The notes beneath the pieces are model-generated. The model made no database searches. It saw only the letters and a program-made list of their open reading frames with translations, and was not told the DNA's origin. From positions 62,001 through 126,000 of the forward strand of contig JAZSJZ010000005.1 in NCBI GenBank assembly GCA_045534575.1: DNA of 64,000 nt. Direction: 5' to 3'. Positions 57,839 through 64,000 of the stretch are shown here, one piece after another. The position numbers were made by a program, and so were the translations under genes. Every line of letters starts with the position of its first letter. The stretch's first letter is position 1. Source of the DNA: UBA4636 sp045534575 (lineage in GTDB: Bacteria; Bacillota; Clostridia; Christensenellales; Borkfalkiaceae).

Positions 57839-58903
57839 ATGGAAATTTTAGTTACGAAAAACACTTGTCCAAAGCAAAAACCCGACCAAACTAAGTTAGG
57901 CTTTGGTAAGTTCTTTACCGACCATATGTTCATTATGGATCACAGCAAAGAACAAGGCTGGCATAACGCAAGAATTATTCCGTTCGGTGAAATTCCTATT
58001 CACCCAGCGTCAACCGTTTTGCACTACGGCGCAGAAATTTTCGAGGGTATGAAGGCTTACCGCACCGAAGATGGTAGCGTTCAACTTTTCCGCCCGTTAG
58101 AAAACATTAGAAGAATGAACAATTCCGCTGAAAGATTGTGCTTACCTCAACTTGACGAAGAGTTCACGCTAAAGGCAATAACTGAACTTATCAAACTCGA
58201 CGAGGACTGGGTTCCTTCAAACGAAGGCACTTCTCTTTATATTCGTCCGTTTATGTTCGGTAACGAGCCACACCTTGGCGTTCACGCTGTTGACGATGCG
58301 ATGTTCGTTATCATTTTATCGCCTGTTGGCGCTTACTACGCTGAAGGTATTAACCCCGTTAGAATTGCAATCGAAAGTGAAGACGTTAGAGCCGTTCGTG
58401 GTGGCACGGGCTACGCTAAATGCGGTGGTAACTACGCTGCAAGTTTAAGAGCGGGCGCAAGGGCTGCAAAGAAAGGCTTTACCCAAGTTTTATGGCTTGA
58501 CGGCGTTAATAGAAAATATATCGAAGAAGTTGGTAGCATGAACGTTATGTTCAAAATCAACGGCGAGATTATCACTCCGCTTTTATCTGGTTCGGTTTTA
58601 CCTGGCGTTACGAGAAAATCTTGCATAGAACTTTTAAGAAGTTGGGGCTATACCGTAACCGAAAGATTGTTCTCTGTTGACGAACTTTTCGAAGCGGCTA
58701 AAAACGGCACTCTCGAAGAGGCTTGGGGCACTGGCACGGCGGCGGTTGTTTCACCTATCGGCAAACTTTGCTATAAAGACGAAGAATATACCGTATCTAA
58801 CAACCTTATCGGCGAGGTTACTCAAAAACTTTACGATAACTTAACGGGCATTCAATGGGGTAAACTCGAAGATACGTTCGGCTGGACTTATAAAATTAAG
58901 TAA
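57839..58903 (+). CDS. ilvE: branched-chain amino acid aminotransferase
   Basis: A 354-residue fold-type IV transaminase of the larger IlvE group. LHYGAEIFEGMKAYR (about 61-75), YIRPFMFG (about 134-141), GGNYAASLRAGARAAKKGF (about 198-216, with the PLP Lys near), LWLDGVNRKYIEEVGSMN (about 220-237) and GTGTAAVVSPIG (about 298-309) are typical. It interconverts Val, Leu and Ile with their 2-oxoacids. ATG 57839 follows CGGAGAT. It links the acyl-CoA synthetase upstream with the 2-oxoacid oxidoreductase downstream. Confidence 0.94.
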   Translation: MEILVTKNTCPKQKPDQTKLGFGKFFTDHMFIMDHSKEQGWHNARIIPFGEIPIHPASTVLHYGAEIFEGMKAYRTEDGSVQLFRPLENIRRMNNSAERLCLPQLDEEFTLKAITELIKLDEDWVPSNEGTSLYIRPFMFGNEPHLGVHAVDDAMFVIILSPVGAYYAEGINPVRIAIESEDVRAVRGGTGYAKCGGNYAASLRAGARAAKKGFTQVLWLDGVNRKYIEEVGSMNVMFKINGEIITPLLSGSVLPGVTRKSCIELLRSWGYTVTERLFSVDELFEAAKNGTLEEAWGTGTAAVVSPIGKLCYKDEEYTVSNNLIGEVTQKLYDNLTGIQWGKLEDTFGWTYKIK

Positions 58904-58956
58904 ACGTATCAAAAAATAAAAAAACGAAAATTGGAGTTTAATAAACTTTAAATTTT

Positions 58957-59631
58957 ATGGAAACTTTACCTATTAAAAGAATAACCTTGTTTCTGGGGCA
59001 CTACGGTAGCGGAAAAACCAACGTTGCGGTAAATTATGCAATGTATCTTAAAGATACGGGCTATAAAACGGCTATTTACGACCTAGACGTGGTTAATCCA
59101 TATTTTAGAACGCTTGACGGAAAGAGTATGCTCGAAGAAAAGGGCGTTAGATTAGTTGCCTCAACTTTTGCAAACTCAAACGTTGAAGTGCCGTCAATCC
59201 CGGCGGATAATTACGCTATTATCGATAGGCTAGACGAGCACGCCGTCGTTGACGTTGGCGGAGATGATACCGGCGCTTTAGCGCTTGGCAGATACTCTCA
59301 AAAAATCCAAGAAGAAAACGACTATCAAGCGCTTTTGGTAATAAATAAGTTTAGGTTTTTAACCAAAGAGCCTAAAGACGTGGTTGAATACCTTCACGAA
59401 ATCGAGCAAGCGTCGTCGCTAAAAATAACGGGGCTTGTGAACAATTCCAACCTCGGCGAAGAAACGACGGAAGAAGATATTTTATCGAGCATTGCTTACG
59501 CTAACGAGGTTGAAAAGCTAACCGGCTTAAAGGTTGTGTTCACGGCGATTAAAAAACCAATCGCTGATAACCTTAAAGATAAATTTAACAAAATTTTACC
59601 GCTTCAAATGATTAAATACGGCGAGTGGTAA
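58957..59631 (+). CDS. P-loop ATP-binding protein linked to 2-oxoacid oxidoreductase
   Basis: A 224-residue protein with GHYGSGKTNVAVNYA (about 12-26), a deviant Walker A of the ParA/CobQ-like group, then YDLDVVNPYFRT (about 45-56) and VVDVGGDDTGALALGRY (about 91-107). Similar genes often lie just before KorDABC-type genes in Clostridia. Its role is unknown; maturation or regulation of the iron-sulfur enzyme is a guess. It lies 35 bp before the ferredoxin-subunit gene. Confidence 0.7.
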   Translation: METLPIKRITLFLGHYGSGKTNVAVNYAMYLKDTGYKTAIYDLDVVNPYFRTLDGKSMLEEKGVRLVASTFANSNVEVPSIPADNYAIIDRLDEHAVVDVGGDDTGALALGRYSQKIQEENDYQALLVINKFRFLTKEPKDVVEYLHEIEQASSLKITGLVNNSNLGEETTEEDILSSIAYANEVEKLTGLKVVFTAIKKPIADNLKDKFNKILPLQMIKYGEW

Positions 59632-59666
59632 TAGAAAAAGACAACTTATGTTGATTTGGAGGATAT

Positions 59667-59873
59667 ATGTCAAAAGTTACTTTTAACGAGGATAAGTGCA
59701 AGGGCTGTGGTCTTTGCGTAATCGCTTGTCCTAAAAAGATTGTTGAACTCAACAAATCAAAAATCAACGGAAAAGGCTATCATCCAGCAATGATAACCGA
59801 CCAGTCAGCGTGCATTGCGTGTGCGTTCTGCGCTACTATGTGTCCAGATGCGGTTATTACCGTTGAGAAGTGA
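59667..59873 (+). CDS. 2-oxoacid:ferredoxin oxidoreductase, ferredoxin-like delta subunit
   Basis: A 68-residue protein with two [4Fe-4S] motifs, CKGCGLCVIACP (about 11-22) and CIACAFCATMCP (about 49-60). It passes electrons between the oxidoreductase core and external ferredoxin. A TTGGAGGAT ribosome site precedes it. Order delta-alpha-beta-gamma, as in KorDABC/VOR operons. Confidence 0.93.
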   Translation: MSKVTFNEDKCKGCGLCVIACPKKIVELNKSKINGKGYHPAMITDQSACIACAFCATMCPDAVITVEK

Positions 59874-59881
59874 GGTGAATT

Positions 59882-60943
59882 ATGAGCGACAAAGTTTTAA
59901 TGAAAGGAAATGAAGCATTAGCAGAAGCGGCAATCATGGCAGGTTGCAGGCACTATTTTGGTTACCCAATCACGCCACAAACCGAAGTTGCCGCATATAT
60001 GGCAAAGCGTATGCCAAAAATTGGCGGAACGTTTTTGCAAGCAGAGAGCGAAATCGCCGCTATCAATATGGTTCTTGGCGTAGCATCTACTGGTAAGAGA
60101 ACTATGACAAGTAGTTCAAGCCCCGGAATTTCTTTAAAGAGCGAAGGTATTTCATACCTTGCTGGTTGCGACCTTCCAGCGCTTATCGTAAACGTTCAAC
60201 GTGGTGGTCCGGGACTTGGTGGTATTCAACCATCTCAATCGGACTATTTCCAAGCAACCCGCTCTATCGGGCACGGCGACTTTAGACTTATCGTTTTAGC
60301 GCCTGCTTCCGTTCAAGAAATGGTTGATTTAACGTTCAAGGGCTTTGACCTTGCCGATAAGTATAGAATGCAAACTATGCTTCTTGCTGACGGCACAATC
60401 GGTCAAATGATGGAACCTGTTTCAATCGAGGCAAGAGAAACACTTGCTATCGAAAAGCCTTGGGCTGTTACGGGAACTAAGGGCGAAAGAAAGCCTAACG
60501 TTATAAACTCGTTGAGCCTAAACGCTGAACAACTCGAGCAATGGAACTTCGAACGCTTCAAAAAGTATGAACAAATTGAAGAAAACGAAGTAATGTTCGA
60601 GGAATATTTAATGGACGACGCTGAGTATTGCATCGTTGCGTTTGGTATTGCTTCTAGAGTTGCAAGAAACGCAATTTCTATGGCAAGAGAGCAAGGCATT
60701 AAAGTTGGTATGATTCGTCCTATCACGCTTTGGCCGTTCCCTAAAAAAGCATTAAAGAAGGCAAGCGAAAAGGTTAAAGCCTTCATTTCTTGCGAACTTA
60801 ATATGGGTCAAATGATTGAAGATATCAAACTTTCAATCGAGTGTTCAAAGCCTGTTTACTTATGCAACAGAACAGGCGGTATGATTGTTTCGCCACAAGA
60901 AGTTTTAGATAAAATTATCGAAGTTAAAGGAGGAAAAGAGTAA
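59882..60943 (+). CDS. vorB: 2-oxoacid:ferredoxin oxidoreductase, alpha subunit (VorB/KorA type)
   Basis: A 353-residue subunit carrying the pyrimidine-binding part of TPP enzymes: KGNEALAEAAIMAGC (about 8-22), GYPITPQTEV (about 26-35), QAESEIAAINMVLGVA (about 54-69), SSSPGISLKSEG (about 78-89) and VQRGGPGLGG (about 104-113). It resembles proteins named VorB (3-methyl-2-oxobutanoate) more than pyruvate enzymes. A 2-oxoglutarate preference cannot be excluded from sequence. IlvE upstream supports branched-chain substrates. Confidence 0.88.
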   Translation: MSDKVLMKGNEALAEAAIMAGCRHYFGYPITPQTEVAAYMAKRMPKIGGTFLQAESEIAAINMVLGVASTGKRTMTSSSSPGISLKSEGISYLAGCDLPALIVNVQRGGPGLGGIQPSQSDYFQATRSIGHGDFRLIVLAPASVQEMVDLTFKGFDLADKYRMQTMLLADGTIGQMMEPVSIEARETLAIEKPWAVTGTKGERKPNVINSLSLNAEQLEQWNFERFKKYEQIEENEVMFEEYLMDDAEYCIVAFGIASRVARNAISMAREQGIKVGMIRPITLWPFPKKALKKASEKVKAFISCELNMGQMIEDIKLSIECSKPVYLCNRTGGMIVSPQEVLDKIIEVKGGKE

Positions 60944-61683
60944 TGATAGTATTCGAAAAGACTAAAGGCTTAACCGACGTTCCTTTCCACTATTGCCCAG
61001 GTTGCACTCACGGTATTATTCATAGGCTCGTTGCCGAATGCTTAGAAGAGTTAGGCGTTTTAGGTAACACTATCGGCGTTGCTCCCGTTGGTTGCTCGGT
61101 TTTTGCTTATAACTACTTTAACTGCGATATGATTGAAGCCGCTCACGGGCGTGCTCCAGCCGTTGCAACGGGCGTTAAAAGAGCAGACCCATCTAAGGTT
61201 GTTTTCACTTACCAAGGCGACGGCGACCTTGCTGCAATCGGCACGGCTGAAACCGTTCACAGTGCGGCAAGAGGCGAAAACATCACCGTAATTTTCGTTA
61301 ATAACGCAATTTATGGTATGACGGGCGGTCAAATGGCTCCAACCACTTTACCTAACCAAGTAACTCAAACCTCGCCTTACGGCAGAGATACTTCTTGCGT
61401 AGGTTACCCTGTTAAGGTTTGCGAAATGTTATCGCAAGTAGATGGCGCAACCTATCTTGAAAGAGTTGCCGTAAACTCGGTTAAGAATATTAGGCTTGCT
61501 AAAAAGGCAATCAAAAAAGCCTTCCAAAACCAAATCGAAGGCAAAGGCTTTTCGCTCGTTGAAGTTTTATCAACCTGCCCAACCAACTGGGGCTTAGCGC
61601 CAGATAAAGCGTTAGAGTGGTTAGAACAAAATATGATTCCTTACTATCCGCTCGGCGTTTATAAGGATAAGGACGTAAAGTAA
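60943..61683 (+). CDS. 2-oxoacid:ferredoxin oxidoreductase, beta subunit (TPP-binding)
   Basis: A 246-residue subunit with the TPP motif GDGDLAAIGTAETVHSAA (about 86-103) and NNAIYGMTGGQMAPTT (about 113-128). The N-terminal CPGCTHGIIHR (about 18-28) supplies Cys of the proximal cluster. Its start overlaps the alpha stop by one base (TAATG). With alpha, gamma and delta it forms the complete enzyme. Confidence 0.92.
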   Translation: MIVFEKTKGLTDVPFHYCPGCTHGIIHRLVAECLEELGVLGNTIGVAPVGCSVFAYNYFNCDMIEAAHGRAPAVATGVKRADPSKVVFTYQGDGDLAAIGTAETVHSAARGENITVIFVNNAIYGMTGGQMAPTTLPNQVTQTSPYGRDTSCVGYPVKVCEMLSQVDGATYLERVAVNSVKNIRLAKKAIKKAFQNQIEGKGFSLVEVLSTCPTNWGLAPDKALEWLEQNMIPYYPLGVYKDKDVK

Positions 61684-61693
61684 GGAGGCTAGT

Positions 61694-62227
61694 ATGAAAA
61701 CTTGTGAAATTTTAATTGCAGGCTTTGGTGGGCAAGGCGTATTGTTCACTGGTAAACTTTTAGCATACGCAGGTTTGGTTTCGGGCAAGAACGTTTCTTG
61801 GCTTCCGTCTTACGGTCCTGAAATGCGTGGTGGCACGGCAAGTTGTAGCGTAATTGTTAGCGACGGGCAAGTTGGCTCGCCAATCGTTTCTAACCCCGAT
61901 TTATTGGTTGCTTTCAACCGCCCTTCTTTTGAAAAATATGAAAGTGCGGTAAAGGCTGGCGGTGTTTTGGTTTACGACGGCACTTTGATTGACGTTGAAC
62001 CTTCAAGAACCGATATCACTTATTATAACCTTCCAGCAACTAGCCTATCAAACGAAAAGGGCTATCAAGGCTTGGCTAATATGATTGTTTTAGGAAAGGC
62101 GTTAAAGGCAATGCAAGCCTTTAGCGATAGCGATATCGAAAACGCCGTAAACAAGGTTGTTCCGCCAAAGAAAGCGCACCTTATCGTTAAAAACCTTGAA
62201 GCAATCAAAATTGGCTACGATTATTAA
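61694..62227 (+). CDS. 2-oxoacid:ferredoxin oxidoreductase, gamma subunit
   Basis: A 177-residue subunit with GFGGQGVLFTGKLLAYAG (about 10-27) and LPSYGPEMRGGTASCSVIVS (about 38-57), the hallmarks of gamma chains, which bind CoA or acyl groups. The start follows AAGGAGG. Last enzyme gene of the operon. Confidence 0.93.
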   Translation: MKTCEILIAGFGGQGVLFTGKLLAYAGLVSGKNVSWLPSYGPEMRGGTASCSVIVSDGQVGSPIVSNPDLLVAFNRPSFEKYESAVKAGGVLVYDGTLIDVEPSRTDITYYNLPATSLSNEKGYQGLANMIVLGKALKAMQAFSDSDIENAVNKVVPPKKAHLIVKNLEAIKIGYDY

Positions 62228-62255
62228 ACCATATTAGAATTTAAGAGGATTTTTT

Positions 62256-62813
62256 ATGCTTAATAACCAAATAAAAGAAGTGGGCGAAAGATTAAAAGAA
62301 CTTCGCGAAATTAAGGGAATTTCTGCCGCCCAAGTTAGTGAAAGTTTAAATATTAGCGAAAAAGAATACTTAGAATATGAGGCTGGCAATAAAGACTTTT
62401 CTTTTAGCGTGATGTATCGCATTGCCAACGTTTTAGGCGTTGATATCGTTAGCATCATAAGCGGTAATTCTCCAAGGCTTAACTGTTGCTCGGTTGTAAG
62501 GCGTGGCAAGGGTATGAAGGTTACTAAGCACGAGTCTGAGTTTTATTATCACCTTGCTTATACGTTTACGAACAAAAAGGCAGAACCAATGCTTTTCACT
62601 ATTAACCCTAACGACCGTGAAGTTTTAATGCACTCACACAAAGGTCAAGAGTTTAACTACGTTTTAGAAGGCACTCTCAACTTCCAAATCGGCGACCTAT
62701 CTTACGAATTGGAAGCGGGCGATAGCGTTTACTTCGATTCAGGCATTCCTCACCTTGAAAAATGCGCAAACGATAAACCGGTAGTATTTCTCGCTATCGT
62801 AATTAAAGAATAG
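62256..62813 (+). CDS. XRE-cupin transcriptional regulator
   Basis: A 185-residue regulator with an HTH (about 10-65; GISAAQVSESLNISEKEYLEYE region) and a C-terminal cupin (about 115-180; HSHKGQEFNYVLEGTLNFQI, GDSVYFDSGIPH) that may bind a small ligand. It is on the same strand 28 bp after the gamma subunit and ends with a terminator, so it is likely a local regulator of the operon. The ligand is unknown; a 2-oxoacid or acyl-CoA would fit. Confidence 0.85.
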   Translation: MLNNQIKEVGERLKELREIKGISAAQVSESLNISEKEYLEYEAGNKDFSFSVMYRIANVLGVDIVSIISGNSPRLNCCSVVRRGKGMKVTKHESEFYYHLAYTFTNKKAEPMLFTINPNDREVLMHSHKGQEFNYVLEGTLNFQIGDLSYELEAGDSVYFDSGIPHLEKCANDKPVVFLAIVIKE

Positions 62814-62853
62814 TTTTGTGAAAAAAGGTTACAAAGATTTTGTTAAGTATCAA

Positions 62854-62885
62854 AATGAGTTCGGCAAAAACCGAACTCATTTTTC
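62854..62885 (+). terminator. intrinsic terminator after the XRE-cupin gene
   Basis: AATGAGTTCGG and CCGAACTCATT form an 11-bp stem with a 6-nt loop and a T tract. Confidence 0.88.
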
Positions 62886-62912
62886 TTTGGCGCTTTAGCG
62901 TTAAACGACCTA

Positions 62913-62941
62913 TTGACAAACTTTTTAAAAAAAGATATAAT
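62913..62941 (+). promoter_or_regulatory. consensus sigma-A promoter
   Basis: TTGACA, 17 bp, TATAAT: both hexamers are perfect. The core CTATTGACAAACTTTTTAAA is repeated at 63890, and a related one is at 20575. Confidence 0.75.
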
Positions 62942-63027
62942 TACTTTAACGGAACGGAAAACATTTCTGCAACGTTTATCGGCAATTTCAACCCTATTCG
63001 TTTTCCTGAATTTATGGGAGAGATAAA

Positions 63028-63597
63028 ATGAATAAAAAAGTTATTAAATACTTATCAAATAAACATAATTATACTTTTTTAGATAAAATATTATTATTTT
63101 ATTTAAATGCACAATTAGAAAAATTGTTAATTGATAACAATGCAACGGATATAGAAATTTATCCTTCTATTAAAAAAGAAAAGTCTATTCAAATATATTT
63201 TAAATATTATAACATGTTTGTTATTTTTGATTTTAAAGAAAATTATTATGAGTATTGTAAATACGATTCTAACTGTTCTCCTAGAGAATTAGAACAAAGC
63301 ATAGTAAAAACACAATATCATGATGAGTTTGCAATTAATAATTTTATTAAAGAATTTATCAAACTTATTGAACAAGACGAAAGATTAAATAAGTCTAAAA
63401 TTTTGAAAAAAAGTAAAAAAAAATTATATAGCGTTTTATCGGTTATCTCTTTAATATTTCCCTGGATTCTTCTCGGCATTATATTATTATGCTCATATTT
63501 AATAAAAAAAGAGCTAAAATTAGGTGTGTGGTTTGGTATTATTATAATACTCTCAGTAACTGCTTGGTTTATATTTGACAACAAATCAAAAAAATAA
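63028..63597 (+). CDS. hypothetical protein with two C-terminal membrane helices
   Basis: A 189-residue protein, AT-rich even for this genome. A soluble N-terminal part (about 1-130, rich in Lys, Tyr and Asn) is followed by two hydrophobic helices (about 137-158 and 163-182) and a Lys-rich end. No family is recognised. It has its own consensus promoter and a strong terminator, so it is a single-gene unit. AT-rich codon use suggests an accessory or transferred gene. Confidence 0.6.
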   Translation: MNKKVIKYLSNKHNYTFLDKILLFYLNAQLEKLLIDNNATDIEIYPSIKKEKSIQIYFKYYNMFVIFDFKENYYEYCKYDSNCSPRELEQSIVKTQYHDEFAINNFIKEFIKLIEQDERLNKSKILKKSKKKLYSVLSVISLIFPWILLGIILLCSYLIKKELKLGVWFGIIIILSVTAWFIFDNKSKK

Positions 63598-63637
63598 TTA
63601 AACTTTAATAACAAATAAACCGTAGTATTTAGATGCT

Positions 63638-63677
63638 AGCCACCTTGTTGATGTTACTCAACAAGGTGGCTTTTTCT
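63638..63677 (+). terminator. strong intrinsic terminator
   Basis: AGCCACCTTGTTGA and TCAACAAGGTGGCT form a perfect 14-bp stem with a 6-nt loop and a T5 tail. Confidence 0.92.
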
Positions 63678-63831
63678 TGTCTTAATATTGTTGTTGACAA
63701 CGGCGAAATCATATTGTATAAGTACGATGATAATTACCTTGGCGTTTCATATTCAGGTGGGAAAGGTGGGGGGTCACAGTAAAAACCGCTGCTGGAAAAA
63801 CTTAACAATAGAATATCTAAAATAGAAAAAC
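63678..63831 (+). other. gene-poor stretch with possible coding remnant
   Basis: One frame reads NIVVDNGEIILYKYDDNYLG, then VSYSGGKGGGSQ and a stop (63769-63780 area), without a ribosome site or start. It looks like the end of a lost gene but is too short to assign. The rest of the gap holds a terminator and a promoter. Confidence 0.25.
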
Positions 63832-63868
63832 CTGCCTATAACCCCGTTATCGGCAGATTTTTGTTTTA
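63832..63868 (+). terminator. intrinsic terminator
   Basis: CTGCC-T-ATAAC-CCC-GTTAT-C-GGCAG, a 10-bp stem with one mismatch, followed by ATTTTTGTTTT. Confidence 0.8.
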
Positions 63869-63891
63869 AAATCAATTTTTCTAAAGCGCTA

Positions 63892-63920
63892 TTGACAAAC
63901 TTTTTAAAAAAAGTTATACT
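63892..63920 (+). promoter_or_regulatory. sigma-A promoter, repeat of 62913
   Basis: TTGACA, 17 bp, TATACT. The -35 and spacer are nearly identical to the promoter at 62913. Confidence 0.7.
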
Positions 63921-63966
63921 TAATTTACAGAAAGATAAAAATTAATTATTAAAGGAGAAGGGCCTA

Positions 63967-64000
63967 ATGAAAAGAATACTTGCTTTAATATTTTTGCCTT
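63967..64000 (+). CDS. start of an exported protein, 5' fragment
   Basis: ATG after AAAGGAGAAG; the first 11 codons read MKRILALIFLP, the start of a signal peptide. The gene runs out of the window. Confidence 0.6.
   Translation, partial: MKRILALIFLP

Noticed and set aside
62840..63031. 63-residue open frame between the XRE-cupin and orphan genes
   Set aside because: It runs through a clear terminator hairpin and a consensus promoter, and has no ribosome site.
63678..63831. RHS-type gene remnant (NPVIGRF resembles the RHS core signature)
   Set aside because: The match is a few residues over a terminator hairpin and follows an in-frame stop; too weak to call.

Overview
The window is low-GC DNA, densely coded on both strands. 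AAGGAG/AAGGTG ribosome sites, sigma-A-type promoters, intrinsic terminators, lipoprotein signal peptides, a Cys-containing bL31, DUF1385, DUF5685 and TIGR04076-type proteins, and ferredoxin-linked 2-oxoacid oxidation point to an anaerobic member of the Bacillota (class Clostridia). It is probably an uncultured gut fermenter; I cannot place it more precisely.

Bases 1-28094 form a pectin-utilisation region. The first part encodes intracellular uronate catabolism (kduD end, eda, a TIM-barrel isomerase, kduI, uxaC) and an oligosaccharide ABC importer (two ATPases, two permeases, a very large lipoprotein binding protein), mixed with five membrane proteins I do not recognise. The second part encodes depolymerisation: GH28, GH105, a membrane-anchored PL9-like pectate lyase, a small jelly-roll-like lipoprotein, three tandem CE8 pectin methylesterase lipoproteins and a convergent GH105 lipoprotein. 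The logic is de-esterification and cleavage outside, import, hydrolysis of unsaturated ends inside, then KduI/KduD and Eda to pyruvate and glyceraldehyde-3-phosphate. KDG kinase, UxaB and UxaA are not in the window.

28288-30837 (minus) is a fumarase alpha/beta and malic enzyme operon. 30922-36163 is a small defence islet: an XRE regulator divergent from a type III-like mod/res pair, followed by an unrecognised protein with an HEPN-like R-x4-H motif. 36235-36788 is a tandemly duplicated hairpin array at the 3' side of a minus-strand cluster of seven tRNA genes (36768-37440).

37543-48935 is core housekeeping: rdgB, an MDR protein, rpmE, a DUF1385-PrmC fusion, prfA, an aminotransferase, trpS, a DUF5685/J-like pair and a RlmD/TrmA-type methyltransferase. 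49102-51815 holds an acetyltransferase, an orphan gene of different base composition, a possible UDG-fold protein and a TIGR04076-like protein.

53909-62813 is the most unusual metabolic block. A LeuA-like protein that has lost its catalytic residues is translationally coupled to a TIM-barrel/acyl-CoA-synthetase fusion, then a branched-chain aminotransferase, a P-loop protein, a four-subunit VOR/KOR-type 2-oxoacid:ferredoxin oxidoreductase and an XRE-cupin regulator. Together they could turn branched-chain acids into amino acids, or the reverse.

Three loci (26.4, 36.2 and 49.7 kb) carry arrays of small hairpins separated by a locus-specific linker word. They share one design with different words and look like one class of structured element. 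A separate dispersed motif of about 25 bp recurs between genes.
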